From contig JAJDOH010000250.1 in the NCBI GenBank assembly GCA_022340265.1, positions 1 to 38,792 on the forward strand: a stretch of 38,792 bases of DNA. Direction: 5' to 3'. This document shows positions 7,357-17,149 of this stretch, piece after piece (within the stretch, counting starts at the first letter, position 1; the number at the start of each line of letters is the position of its first letter). The notes beneath the pieces are model-generated. The model was not told where the DNA came from, made no database searches, and saw nothing but the letters and a program-made list of their open reading frames with translations. This DNA comes from Deltaproteobacteria bacterium. Lineage in GTDB: Bacteria; Desulfobacterota; DSM-4660; Desulfatiglandales; Desulfatiglandaceae. The translations under genes were made by a program, and so were the position numbers.

Positions 7357-9678
7357 ATGTCGGACGATCAAAAATCAAAGGCTGATTTGATTGAAGAACT
7401 CACCACACTGCGTCGTCAGCTGAAGACGTCCGAGGTAAGTTGTAGTGAAAATCTGAGCACCGTTATCCGGGACAGTGTCGACGGCATCCTGGTGGTGGAT
7501 CCGAAGGGCGTGGTGCTTTTTGCCAATCCGGCCGCGGAACGGATCCTCATGCGCCCAAGCGCTGAAATGCTGGGCACAACCCTGGGAGTGCCTACCGTTG
7601 AAAGCGACAGCACTGAAATGGATTTATTGATGCCTGAAGGGGATTCGGTGCCGGTGGAACTTCGGTCAAACAAAACGGTCTGGGAGGGCCAACCGGCCAT
7701 CTATGTTGCATTAAGGGATTTGACGGAACGGCGAAACGCGGAAGCGGCCCTGCGGGAGAGCGAGGCGAAATACCGTGCCCTATTCGAAACCATGGCTCAG
7801 GGGGTGTTATACTTTAATGCTGAGGGGAAATTTGTTTCCGCCAATCCGGCAGCCCGGCGGATGCTGGGTCTTCCGCCCGATCAGTTTATAGGAATGGACG
7901 CCGGGGATCTGAGATGGCGGCTTGTTCAGGAAGACGGCAGCGACTTCCCCGTGGAAAACCTTCCCTCAAGGATTGCCTTCAGAACGGGCAGGAAGGTTTC
8001 AAATGTTGTTATCGGCTTTAAAAATGCCCACGATGATACCCGCCGGTGGATTCGCGTGAACGCCACCCCCCAGTTCAAGCCCGGGGAAGAAAGACCTTTC
8101 CAGGTCTATGCGACCGTTGAAGATATCACTGAAAGCAAGAAAGCCTTTGATCGAACCCAGCGCCTTGCGAGCATTGTCCAGTCCACGGGAAATGCGATTA
8201 TTTCAAAGACCCTCGATGGAACCATTACAACGTGGAATCCAGCGGCAGAGCGGATGTACGGCTATTGTGCCGAGGAAGCCATCGGAAGGAACATCGCCAT
8301 GCTCGTTCCCGATGAAGCGAAAGCAGATTTAGAAAAAACCCTTGAAGGCATTCGCAGGGGGGACAGGGTTGCGAACTACGAGACCGTTCGACGTGGAAAA
8401 GACGGGACACTCATTGATGTTTCTCTAACGGTATCCCCGATCCACGACGAAGCCGGCCATGTGGTGGGTTCCTCCGCCATTGCTCAGGATATCAGCCAAT
8501 TGAAACGGGCGGTTGCGGAGCGTCAGGTCATGGAAGAACAGTTCCATCAATCACAGAAACTGGAATCCATCGGCCGGCTCGCGGGTGGTGTGGCCCATGA
8601 CTTCAACAACATGCTGAATGTGATTCTGGGGTACGGGGAACTCATGCTGACCAAGCTGCAGGAAGCCGATCCCCTGTGGGAATATACCAGGGAAGTGGTT
8701 GAGGCGGGAAAACGGGCCGCGGCCCTGACCCGGCAACTCCTGGCCTTCAGCCGAAAGCAGACCCTCCAGCCGCGGGTGCTTAATTTGAATGATATCATCA
8801 GCAACCTGGAGAAAATGCTCGGAAGGCTTATTGGCGAAGACATCCGGTTGACCACTGCCCTGGCTGAAGATCTGTGCCGTGTTGAAGTAGATCCGGGGCA
8901 GATTGAACAGGTGATCATGAACATCGCCGTCAACGCCCGCGATGCCATGCCCCAGGGGGGGGTGTTGACCATCGAGACCCGCAATGCGGCGCTGGACGCT
9001 CGGTATGCACAAGACCATATCAGTGTCGTGCCTGGAGACTATCTGTTGCTTGCCATGACCGATAACGGTTGTGGAATGGACGAAACGACCCGGGAAAAGT
9101 TGTTCGAACCGTTTTTCACCACCAAGGAAAAAGGGAAGGGAACGGGTCTGGGGCTCGCAACGGTTTACGGTATCATCAAGCAGTCCAAAGGGTATATCTG
9201 GGTTTACAGTGAGCCGGGAAAAGGGACGGCCTTTAAGATTTATCTGCCCTGCACTGCCACCCCGCAATCCTCAAGGGAGGTGACGGCTGTACCCGAAGAG
9301 ACCCGGGGGAGTGGACAAACGATTCTGGTGGTGGAGGATGAAGCCGCACTTCGGAAACTGTGCGCGGCGGTTCTGAAAAAAGCGGGCTATCAGGTTCTTG
9401 TGGCAGGCAATGGCGGCGAAGCCTTGCTGATGATTGAGGAAAAGAAGGCGCAGCCCGATCTGGTCCTCACCGATGTGGTCATGCCCGAAATGAGCGGCAA
9501 GATCCTGGTGGATCGCCTGAGAAAGACCCTTCCCCATATCAGGGTCCTGTTCATGTCCGGGTATACGGATGATGCCATTGTGCCGCACGGGGTTCTGGAT
9601 GCAGATATACCGTTCATCGAAAAACCCTTTAACACCAGGGCGTTGATAAATAAGATTGGAGAACTTCTTCGAAAATGA
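7357..9678 (+). CDS. PAS-PAS-PAS hybrid sensor histidine kinase with C-terminal receiver
   Basis: 773 residues, apparently soluble (no membrane segment seen). Three PAS domains at about 27-125, 135-260 and 262-385, each ending with a D-L/I-T-E-like linker. H-box GGVAHDFNN with H414; this is the HisKA subgroup typical of deltaproteobacterial PAS kinases. N-box ([12 protein letters not shown]), G1 (MTDNGCGM), F/G2 boxes ([15 protein letters not shown]) give a complete ATPase. Receiver at about 653-773 with D706 ([11 protein letters not shown]) and the conserved K in EKPF. It lies 71 bases after kaiC in the same direction, with GAGG before the ATG and no terminator seen between. It is thus the most likely direct signalling partner of KaiBC, though it has no KaiB-like (SasA) domain. 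Confidence 0.88.
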   Translation: MSDDQKSKADLIEELTTLRRQLKTSEVSCSENLSTVIRDSVDGILVVDPKGVVLFANPAAERILMRPSAEMLGTTLGVPTVESDSTEMDLLMPEGDSVPVELRSNKTVWEGQPAIYVALRDLTERRNAEAALRESEAKYRALFETMAQGVLYFNAEGKFVSANPAARRMLGLPPDQFIGMDAGDLRWRLVQEDGSDFPVENLPSRIAFRTGRKVSNVVIGFKNAHDDTRRWIRVNATPQFKPGEERPFQVYATVEDITESKKAFDRTQRLASIVQSTGNAIISKTLDGTITTWNPAAERMYGYCAEEAIGRNIAMLVPDEAKADLEKTLEGIRRGDRVANYETVRRGKDGTLIDVSLTVSPIHDEAGHVVGSSAIAQDISQLKRAVAERQVMEEQFHQSQKLESIGRLAGGVAHDFNNMLNVILGYGELMLTKLQEADPLWEYTREVVEAGKRAAALTRQLLAFSRKQTLQPRVLNLNDIISNLEKMLGRLIGEDIRLTTALAEDLCRVEVDPGQIEQVIMNIAVNARDAMPQGGVLTIETRNAALDARYAQDHISVVPGDYLLLAMTDNGCGMDETTREKLFEPFFTTKEKGKGTGLGLATVYGIIKQSKGYIWVYSEPGKGTAFKIYLPCTATPQSSREVTAVPEETRGSGQTILVVEDEAALRKLCAAVLKKAGYQVLVAGNGGEALLMIEEKKAQPDLVLTDVVMPEMSGKILVDRLRKTLPHIRVLFMSGYTDDAIVPHGVLDADIPFIEKPFNTRALINKIGELLRK

Positions 9679-9813
9679 CGTGGGTGATGATTCCATTCAG
9701 AAAGTAACAGGAGATTTCTCCAATAGGGAAAATGTCCTCCTCGGCCTCGATCTGATTGAATTTGACGAAAAGCACTAGTGTTCCGTCATAGATGACAGAA
9801 CTCTCGTCTGACT

Positions 9814-12213
9814 GTGAATAACCGTTTAAGAAAGCACAAGATGGGCAATTTGCAAAGACCTGAAGTCCAACGCATCCTGATGGTGGACGACGACAAGCTT
9901 GTCCTGTCATTCATGAATGACCTCCTGAGACGGGAGGGGTATGATGTCATGACGGTCCCGGACGGTCTTGCCGCCCTGGATATACTCAAAACCCACACCC
10001 CCCATGCGATTTTCCTGGATCTGATCATGCCCGGCATTGACGGGAAGAAGCTGTGCCGGGCCATTCGGAAAATGGAGAGGTTCAAAGACGTCTATATCAC
10101 CATCCTTTCCGCCACCCTGGCGGAGGAGTCGTTCCACATGACCGAACTGGGAGCGAATGCCTGCATTGCCAAGGGGTCCCTTGCCGAGATGGGGCAAAAC
10201 GTCCTTTGGGTCCTTCGTGAGCCCGACGCAGCTTCATCCCGATGCGCGTCCGGTGAAATACTCGGCATCGAAAATGTTCATCCCCGGACCATGACCCGAG
10301 AGTTGCTTTTTCAAAAAAATTATTTCGATAGAACCATGACGAAAATGTCCCAGGGAGTCGTGGAACTGGCCCCTGAAGGGCGGATCCTTTCCGCCAACCC
10401 CGCGGCCCTGGCGCTGATTTCCATTCCGGAAGAGCAGCTGCTGGCTTCCCCGTTTACGGATCTCTTTGAAGGAGAAGACCGCCGCCGTGTAGACGCACTC
10501 TTTAACCCATCGAACGGACAGGCGCGAAGCATCCCCTATGAAAGCCCCGTAACCTTGAACGGGCATATCTTATCCCTGGAAACGGTCCCGCACCCGGAGG
10601 GTGAAACCGCCCTGACCGTTTTCATGACCGATGTCTCCTGGCGCAAAAGGGAAGAGGCATCCCTAAGGGAAAAAAGTTCTCGGTTGGCAAAGGTCATATC
10701 CAACAACAGCGATGCCATGATCGTTGCGGACAAAGAAGGCATGGTTCTTTATGTGAACCCGGCGGCTGAGGCAATTTTCGGCCGGGAATCCAGCACTCTT
10801 GTTGGTACGTATTTTGGTTTTCCCCTCGTGGGTGACGATACGGCGGAACTTGACGTGATCAACCGGAGCGGCGAGGCGCGGAACGTGGAAATGCGCGTGG
10901 TGGAAACGGAATGGAATGGGGCGCCGGCTCATCTGGCTTCCATCCGGGATACCACAGAGCGAAACAGGATGCTGAGCGCGCTCGAAGAAGCCAACCGGAA
11001 AATCGTTGAACAACAGGAAAAACTGGTGGAAGAGGAACGGCTGAAGGTCATGTTGCAGATGGCCGGGGCCACGGCCCACGAATTGAATCAGCCCCTGAGC
11101 GGGTTGCTGGGCAATGTGGAACTGCTTGAAATGAGCAGCGATGATCCAAAGCTGTTTTCGGAATGCCTGCGGGATATCAAAACGGCGGGGAAACGGATCG
11201 CCGAGACGGTCAAAAAAATCCAGAATATCCGTTATTATGAAACAAAGCCTTATGCTAAAAACGGTGTCATTATTGACATTGATCAGGATGTCCATATCCT
11301 CTCCATCGAAAATTCAGACGTGGATTTTGAAACCATTGAGGCGGTCTTCCAGGGGATGGATCGTGTGCATTTGCGCCGGGCCAAAGGCATCGCGGAGGCC
11401 ATTTCTCTGTTAACCCAGGGTGACATCGACCTGATCCTGCTGGACTACGAGTTGCCCGATGGAAACGGTTTTGATTTCATGGAAATAACGCGGGAAAGAG
11501 GGATTGAAACGCCGGTGGTAATTTTGACCGACGCAGGGGATGAAATGATCGCATCCCGATTGATCCGCGAAGGGGTTTTCGACTACCTGACCAAGGCCGT
11601 TTTTAATGCGGAGCTCATTTCCCGGTGCCTATCGAACCTTTTGGAAAAGACCCGTCTTGAACGGGAAATCCGCCTTGCCCAGGAAAGGGTGGGCGTGATG
11701 GCCGTGACGGATACCCTGACCGGCCTTCACAACCGCCGGTATCTTTTCGAAGCCCTTGGTCGGGAAAAGAAAAGGGCTCAAAGATATGGCTCGGATCTGG
11801 TGGTGTGCATGATCGATCTGGATCATTTCAAGCGGATCAACGACACCTACGGCCATCCCGCCGGGGATACGGTCCTCTCCGGGATCGGTACACTGCTCAA
11901 ACGCTGGGCGCGGGAGACCGATAGTCCGTGCCGGTACGGCGGGGAGAAATTTGCCGTGGTCCTTCCGGAAACCAGTTTGGAAGGGGGCCGTATCGCGTGT
12001 GAGCGGCTGCGGCGCATGGTGGCCGAACACCGGTTTGAGCATGAAAATCTGGCGCTTGATGTGACCATCAGCATCGGAATGGCCCATTATGACCAAACGT
12101 CGGAAGAAACGGTTTCGGACCTCATGAAAAATGCGGATGCGGCTCTCTACCGGGCGAAGAGTGAAGGTCGCAACAGGGTGGTGGAATCGTATCGACGTCA
12201 AACACTCTGCTGA
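9814..12213 (+). CDS. REC-PAS-PAS-DHp-REC-GGDEF protein (putative diguanylate cyclase)
   Basis: 799 residues from GTG 9814; ATG 9841 is an alternative, and neither has a clear ribosome site. Order: receiver (about 19-140, D69 in LDLIMPGIDG), PAS (about 175-275), PAS (about 292-390), DHp helix pair with H422 (ATAHELNQPLSG), then directly a second receiver (about 485-610, D544 in LLDYELPDGNG, K replaced in context YLTKAVF) and a GGDEF domain (about 625-790). No HATPase module lies between DHp and the second receiver, so H422 could only be phosphorylated in trans. The GGDEF signature reads GGEKF (709-713), with the fourth residue changed to Lys; an RxxD inhibitory site (RETD) is at the right distance. 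Diguanylate cyclase activity is likely but not certain. Confidence 0.85.
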   Translation: MNNRLRKHKMGNLQRPEVQRILMVDDDKLVLSFMNDLLRREGYDVMTVPDGLAALDILKTHTPHAIFLDLIMPGIDGKKLCRAIRKMERFKDVYITILSATLAEESFHMTELGANACIAKGSLAEMGQNVLWVLREPDAASSRCASGEILGIENVHPRTMTRELLFQKNYFDRTMTKMSQGVVELAPEGRILSANPAALALISIPEEQLLASPFTDLFEGEDRRRVDALFNPSNGQARSIPYESPVTLNGHILSLETVPHPEGETALTVFMTDVSWRKREEASLREKSSRLAKVISNNSDAMIVADKEGMVLYVNPAAEAIFGRESSTLVGTYFGFPLVGDDTAELDVINRSGEARNVEMRVVETEWNGAPAHLASIRDTTERNRMLSALEEANRKIVEQQEKLVEEERLKVMLQMAGATAHELNQPLSGLLGNVELLEMSSDDPKLFSECLRDIKTAGKRIAETVKKIQNIRYYETKPYAKNGVIIDIDQDVHILSIENSDVDFETIEAVFQGMDRVHLRRAKGIAEAISLLTQGDIDLILLDYELPDGNGFDFMEITRERGIETPVVILTDAGDEMIASRLIREGVFDYLTKAVFNAELISRCLSNLLEKTRLEREIRLAQERVGVMAVTDTLTGLHNRRYLFEALGREKKRAQRYGSDLVVCMIDLDHFKRINDTYGHPAGDTVLSGIGTLLKRWARETDSPCRYGGEKFAVVLPETSLEGGRIACERLRRMVAEHRFEHENLALDVTISIGMAHYDQTSEETVSDLMKNADAALYRAKSEGRNRVVESYRRQTLC

Positions 12214-12231
12214 TGAAAGGGTAGAACGGTC

Positions 12232-13425
12232 ATGAAAAGGTGGAAAATTTTGGTGGTGGATGATGAGCCACAGAATCTTCGCCTCATGGAAATCATGTTG
12301 ACGCCCCTGGGGTATGATGTCCATTTGGCGGAAAGTGGTGTGATGGCACTTCAAAGGATCGAAAGCATTACCCCCGATTTGATCCTGCTGGACGTTATGA
12401 TGCCGGATATGGACGGGTTTCAAGTGCTGGAGCGTCTCAAGAATAATGATGCTACCCGTATTATTCCCATCGTGATGGTAACGGGCCTCGGAGACCGGGA
12501 GGATCGCCTTAAAGGTCTGGAGGCGGGTGCGGATGATTTTGTGCAAAAACCGGTGGATGCCACGGAGCTGAAGGCGCGGGTGCGATCACTTCTGAGAGTC
12601 AAAGCCTACCAGGATCTTCTTCTTCAGGGCCAGGAAAAGCTGGAAAGGGAGGTGGCGCGTCGAACAGAACAACTCAGCGAAGCCCTTGAAGAAATTAACC
12701 GGGCTGCCGCGGCGGCGGAAGCAGCCAATGTGCTTAGAGGAGAATTTTTGGCCAATATCAGCCACGAACTGCGAACGCCCCTTAACGGCATTGTGGGAAT
12801 GACCGAGCTCGTTCTTTCGACGGACCTCACGGAAGAACAGCAGGAGTATATGGAAATGGTCCAGAAGTCGGCGGACAGACTTTTGGACCTGATCGACAAA
12901 ACCCTTGATTTTTCGGAGATTGAAACAGGGGTGATGGCACTGGAACCGGCCCCATTGGAGGTCAGTGAATGGCTGGACGACATTGCCAGAATGCTGCTTC
13001 CAAAAGCCATGGAAAAAGGAGTTGCGCTCAATGTGTCCATGGACCATAACCTGCCGGAATGGCTTATAGGAGATGCCGTGCGGCTGCGTCAGGTACTGGT
13101 GAATCTGGCGGGAAACGCCATCAAATTCACCGAAGAAGGGGAAGTGAATATTCGTATTTCCCTGGAATCTGATGATGACGGGTTAAACCGGCTGCTTTTT
13201 GAGATTAGGGATACGGGGATCGGAATCCCCGCTGAGCACCAGGAACGGATTTTCGATGCTTTCACCCAGGTGGACAGTTCCTCCACCCGTCGCTATGAAG
13301 GGATCGGGCTGGGACTCTCACTGGCCAGCCGTCTGGTGGACATGATGAACGGCCGGATTGGTTTGGAGAGCCGTGAAGGCGAAGGAAGCCGATTCTGGTT
13401 CAGTGTGCCCATGGCGCCGAAATAA
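12232..13425 (+). CDS. Response regulator-histidine kinase (REC-HisKA-HATPase)
   Basis: 397 residues beginning with a receiver (1-120; D10, D11, phospho-acceptor D54 in LLDVMMPDMDG, K106 in QKPVD), then a coiled linker (about 130-170), a HisKA domain with H178 (NISHELRTPLNG) and a full ATPase domain (NLAGNAIKFTEEG, RDTGIGIP, GIGLGLSLA). No membrane segment, so cytoplasmic. It starts 18 bases after the GGDEF gene and is almost certainly co-transcribed with it. An N-terminal receiver before a kinase suggests it is switched on or off by phosphotransfer from another kinase of this cluster. Confidence 0.88.
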   Translation: MKRWKILVVDDEPQNLRLMEIMLTPLGYDVHLAESGVMALQRIESITPDLILLDVMMPDMDGFQVLERLKNNDATRIIPIVMVTGLGDREDRLKGLEAGADDFVQKPVDATELKARVRSLLRVKAYQDLLLQGQEKLEREVARRTEQLSEALEEINRAAAAAEAANVLRGEFLANISHELRTPLNGIVGMTELVLSTDLTEEQQEYMEMVQKSADRLLDLIDKTLDFSEIETGVMALEPAPLEVSEWLDDIARMLLPKAMEKGVALNVSMDHNLPEWLIGDAVRLRQVLVNLAGNAIKFTEEGEVNIRISLESDDDGLNRLLFEIRDTGIGIPAEHQERIFDAFTQVDSSSTRRYEGIGLGLSLASRLVDMMNGRIGLESREGEGSRFWFSVPMAPK

Positions 13426-13547
13426 AGAAAGTTGATTTAAGATGCGTCATAACAAATTCCCACTTCATCAGGGCTGCCGCGGATTTTCTCACTTTGATTA
13501 CCGATTCGGTTGGGGATGTGCTGGACGGGGAATGAGCCGTCAGCAGA

Positions 13548-16184
13548 TTACACCCGGGGCGGCTTTTCCAATTCATTTCTGAGGGCGATGCCGAGTTCTT
13601 TCATGCCGTAGGGCTTTTTAATGTAGTGGGCACCCAGCGCTTGCGAAATCTCAACGTCTTCCGTTCTGGCATACCCGGTCGCAATAATCGCTTTTTGGGT
13701 CGGCCGAATCTTCAATATGGTTTCATAGGTTTCCCGGCCGTTGATCCCTTTGGGCATGACCATATCCAAAAGTACGAGATCCACCGGTTTCTCTTTTACG
13801 TATTCTATGGCCGCTTCTCCGCTGGCAACCGATTGAGCGGTGTAGCCCAATCGTTCGAGTATGCTGCAGGCAATCCGGCGCTGCCTTTCTTCATCGTCCA
13901 CCACCAGAATGGTTTCTCCGTGGCCAAGATACGGAGAGAGACCTTCATCCTCCTTTTCGCCGGTTACGGCATCCCGGTTAACGGGAAAATAGAGCTCAAA
14001 GTGCGTTCCCTTTGAGCTGGAACGGATCTTGATGTAGCCGTTATGATCCTGAACGGTGTTCCAGACCACCGCTAGGCCCAGTCCCGTACCGCTTCTTCCC
14101 ATGACTTTCTTGGTATAGAAGGGCTCAAAGACTCTTTCAAGATCTTCAGGTGAGATGCCGGAACCGTCATCGGATACGAAGAGCATGACATATTCACCAT
14201 TTCGGATATCCTCAGAGCCCCTGCGGGGTTCATCCAGATAGCGGTTTAAGGTTGATATGGTCACGGTACCGTTTCCCGTAATAGCCTCTGAAGCGTTAAT
14301 GACCAGATTCATCAACACTTTTTTCATGTGAATAACAGAACCGCTCATGTTCAGAAGACCGGGGCTCAGTTTCGTGGTGAATTGAATCAAGGCATGGCGG
14401 TTTTTGAGTTTCCGGAATTCGGGAGAGTCCAGATATTCCTTTACAATGGTGTTGAGATTCAGTACGCGTTTTTCCGTGGCCACTCCTCGGGCCATGGTCA
14501 GCAGGTCCGAGACCACATCGGCGGCGCGTTTTCCTGCTTCCTGCATGGTTTTGATCGGGTTTCGAAGGGGGCTGCTTTCGGGTAAATCCAGCAGGAGCAG
14601 CTCAGGGTAGCTGACGATTCCGGACAGAATGTTGTTCAGGTCATGGGCCACGCCGCCGGCCATGAGCCCGATGGCCTCCATCTTCTGAGATTGGACGATC
14701 TGATTCTGAAGGCGTTTGATCTCTCTCTGGGACAGGATTTGTTCCGTTACATCTCTGCCGGTGCCACTGATATAAGATTCTCCATCATCAGGGATTACAA
14801 GGGAGTTCCGGTATTCGATGTAGATCTTTTTGCCATCTTTGGTGAGATAGCTTGTAATGCCGTTAACATAACCCTGCGATTTAATCTTTTCCAGGTATTC
14901 ATTTTCGAAAAAAGGCTTGATTTCCGGTTGCATGAAGTCCGATACGGATTTTCCAATCAGTTCATCCTTTTGGTAACCGAACAGTTTGATGACCGCCTGA
15001 TTGACGGATATGAAACGGCCCTCAAGATCCTGAATGAAAATTAGATCCGTTATGGAATCGAACAGATCACGATATCCCTTTTCCGATTTCAGAAGCCTCT
15101 TTTCCATACGCTTCCGCTCGGTGATGTCTTCGCCGGAGCTGAGGGTGCCGACGATCTTTCCCTGATCGTTTCGCAGTGTGGCATTATGCCATGCCATCAT
15201 TTTTTCCCGTCCTGTAGATGTGATAATCTTTTGCTCAAAGTATTCCGCGCCTTCAGTTTGATCATCCATGAGCTGTTGAAAAACCTTTTGCGTTTCAAAA
15301 ACATTTTCGTCGGCCAGAAAATTCTGAAACCAGTTTTTCCCTATGATATCCGTTTCGGCGCCTTCAAGGATTTCGAGCCCTTTTCGATTCACCAGTGTGA
15401 TCATTCCCGAATCGTCCAACGCAAGGATCATGACAGCGGCCACATCCAGGTAGTTTTGCGATCGGTCTCTTTCGATTTTCAGTTCGCGGGTGCGCATCTC
15501 CACTCTTTTTTCCAGTTCTTTCCATGCCTTCTCCTGCTCCCGTGTTCTGAAAAGGATTTTGTCTTTTTCATGGGTCGCGGCAAGTCCTCTTAAGAGAAAC
15601 GATACGGAAAGGCCGGTGATTACATTGAGCAGGATAAAACTGATACCTGCCGCCAACATGGCTTCCCACGTTTTGAAAAAGGGGAATGACTGCCCGAACT
15701 GTCCGGTGCTGAGAAGCCAGAAAACCAATACCATTGTCAAGGTGTTCAGAATAATGGCGAAAACGGCGGCTTTTGTTCCCAGCAGAACACCCGCAATGAT
15801 CGCAAAAGTAAACAACCACAGAGGACCGCCGCTCAACGGTCCCACAGATAAAATAACCGCCAGGCCGATGGCATAGAGCAGCAGCGACGTGATGACAGCC
15901 CGAACCTTATACTTGAGGGAACTGAATGCAAGGCCGAAAACAACTATTACGGCTCCTGTGTCTATGATGGCCAGCCCCCGGGCTGTTTCCCTGACCAGCA
16001 AGGGAATTGCGGCGATGAGCGCGAAAAGACTCAATCCCAATCCAGTGAACAGAATGGCCAGCAGAATACGTGCACGCCAGTAGAGAAGCGGGTCTTTCTC
16101 AACCTGGTTCGGAGGGATCATCCGGATCATGGCAAAATGTTGAAATTTTTCAAAAACCTCCTGCAGGTAGCGCTCTCGTTTCAT
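13548..16184 (-). CDS. Membrane-bound PAS hybrid histidine kinase with receiver
   Basis: 878 residues. About six hydrophobic segments between residues 38 and 200 form an integral-membrane sensor region without a large periplasmic domain. A coiled coil (about 205-240) leads to two PAS domains (about 243-360 and 370-490). Then HisKA with GGVAHDLNNILSG (same H-box subgroup as the kinase after kaiC), the ATPase domain (NLVINASEAI, SDDGSGI, GRSGTGLGLAVV), and a receiver at about 755-875 (VDDEERQ, LLDMVMPKGINGRE, KKPYG). It is convergent with the kai-linked kinases, so not in their transcript, but could exchange phosphate with their receivers. A perfect inverted repeat lies about 50 bases upstream of its start. 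Confidence 0.87.
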   Translation of the reverse strand: MKRERYLQEVFEKFQHFAMIRMIPPNQVEKDPLLYWRARILLAILFTGLGLSLFALIAAIPLLVRETARGLAIIDTGAVIVVFGLAFSSLKYKVRAVITSLLLYAIGLAVILSVGPLSGGPLWLFTFAIIAGVLLGTKAAVFAIILNTLTMVLVFWLLSTGQFGQSFPFFKTWEAMLAAGISFILLNVITGLSVSFLLRGLAATHEKDKILFRTREQEKAWKELEKRVEMRTRELKIERDRSQNYLDVAAVMILALDDSGMITLVNRKGLEILEGAETDIIGKNWFQNFLADENVFETQKVFQQLMDDQTEGAEYFEQKIITSTGREKMMAWHNATLRNDQGKIVGTLSSGEDITERKRMEKRLLKSEKGYRDLFDSITDLIFIQDLEGRFISVNQAVIKLFGYQKDELIGKSVSDFMQPEIKPFFENEYLEKIKSQGYVNGITSYLTKDGKKIYIEYRNSLVIPDDGESYISGTGRDVTEQILSQREIKRLQNQIVQSQKMEAIGLMAGGVAHDLNNILSGIVSYPELLLLDLPESSPLRNPIKTMQEAGKRAADVVSDLLTMARGVATEKRVLNLNTIVKEYLDSPEFRKLKNRHALIQFTTKLSPGLLNMSGSVIHMKKVLMNLVINASEAITGNGTVTISTLNRYLDEPRRGSEDIRNGEYVMLFVSDDGSGISPEDLERVFEPFYTKKVMGRSGTGLGLAVVWNTVQDHNGYIKIRSSSKGTHFELYFPVNRDAVTGEKEDEGLSPYLGHGETILVVDDEERQRRIACSILERLGYTAQSVASGEAAIEYVKEKPVDLVLLDMVMPKGINGRETYETILKIRPTQKAIIATGYARTEDVEISQALGAHYIKKPYGMKELGIALRNELEKPPRV

Positions 16185-16230
16185 GGGGATTCCCTGTCAG
16201 AAATCAATTGCATTTTTTTCCAAAATTCAA

Positions 16231-16245
16231 ATCGAACTGTTCGAT
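16231..16245. promoter_or_regulatory. Perfect inverted repeat, possible operator
   Basis: ATCGAA-CTG-TTCGAT is a perfect 6+3+6 palindrome in the AT-rich divergent spacer (16185-16482) between the membrane kinase (-) and the cyclase-family gene (+). It does not match the GAAC-n4-GTTC LexA spacing. The regulator is unknown. Nothing else was identified in the spacer. Confidence 0.3.
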
Positions 16246-16482
16246 ATATTATGAAATTTTTCGTTTAGATATCTTCATATTACCCATGTATCAAAGGTGA
16301 GGTCAATTCATTTCTGGTGCGCCATCACGGATCGGGTCAACATGTCTTGTTGTTAAGCAGCATGCTTGAATAAAAAGGGGTTTGCCTCCTTTTCAGTGCA
16401 GTTGACATACAGAATCTGCTTCATTATAGTTTCATTTTGAAAGATATTTGCAGCGTCAACTTTTTGAAAAGGAGTGGTATGT

Positions 16483-17121
16483 TTGGGCCGTCGAAAATTC
16501 TATGACATATCCGTGTCTCTGGGCGGCGAATCCATTGATTACCCTGGAGATACGCCATATCAACGAAAAATGGTGCAGACCTTTGAAAATGGAGATTTAT
16601 GCAATCTTTCCGAGATAACCATGAGTGCCCATGCGGGGACCCACGTGGATGCGCCGAAACATTTTTTTGAAGAAGGGAAAACCATCGATGCGTTACCGGT
16701 GGAAAAATTTCTTTTGAAAGCGGTGGTGGTCCATGTGCAAAACAGTGTGTCAGTTGAACCCGCGGACCTGGAGAAGGTGACGGTCCAAAGTGGTGAGGCA
16801 ATCCTGTTCAAAACCCGCAATTCCACCGAAGGATTGATTGAACAGGGTGTGTTTGAGGAAGGTTTTGTTTATCTCACCAGAAAAAGCGCTGACTGGTGCC
16901 TTCAAAAAGGGGTGGGACTGGTCGGTATTGACTATATCAGCATTGAAAAGTACGGCTGCGGCAGTTCTCCGGTACACCGCAAACTTCTTAAAAAAGGCAT
17001 TCCCATCCTTGAAGGGATTAATCTCAAGAGTGTCCCCGCGGGGGTTTACACCCTTTACTGTTTTCCCCTGAAGATCAGGGATGGCGAGGGGGCTCCGGTT
17101 CGCGCTGTTTTGATGGACTAA
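16483..17121 (+). CDS. Cyclase/kynurenine formamidase-family metal hydrolase
   Basis: About 212 residues. FYDISVSLGGESIDYPGDTP opens like KynB/cyclase (PF04199) proteins, and SAHAGTHVDAPKHF contains the H-x-G-T-H-x-D-x-x-x-H metal-binding signature of the family. LVGIDYISIEKYG and the C-terminal YCFPLKIRDGEGAPVRAVLM are also typical. The expected activity is hydrolysis of an amide or similar bond using divalent metal; no tryptophan-catabolism neighbours are present, so kynurenine formamidase is not implied. I favour TTG 16483 as the start because AAAAGGAG (16467-16474) is well spaced for it, while GTG 16474 overlaps that site and ATG 16479 is out of frame. Confidence 0.8.
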   Translation: MGRRKFYDISVSLGGESIDYPGDTPYQRKMVQTFENGDLCNLSEITMSAHAGTHVDAPKHFFEEGKTIDALPVEKFLLKAVVVHVQNSVSVEPADLEKVTVQSGEAILFKTRNSTEGLIEQGVFEEGFVYLTRKSADWCLQKGVGLVGIDYISIEKYGCGSSPVHRKLLKKGIPILEGINLKSVPAGVYTLYCFPLKIRDGEGAPVRAVLMD

Positions 17122-17149
17122 AAGCAGCCTGAAACGCTATTTTTGATTT

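Noticed and set aside
9650..9910. Open frames on both strands across the 9679-9813 spacer (plus: LIEFDEKH end; minus: VIYDGTLVLFVKFNQ)
   Set aside because: Each looks partly coding-like, but they are complementary phases of the same DNA, have no good ribosome sites and match no family; no gene can be supported.
11629..12546. 305-residue minus-strand open frame
   Set aside because: Antisense of the GGDEF domain and the start of the next kinase; His-rich shadow composition.
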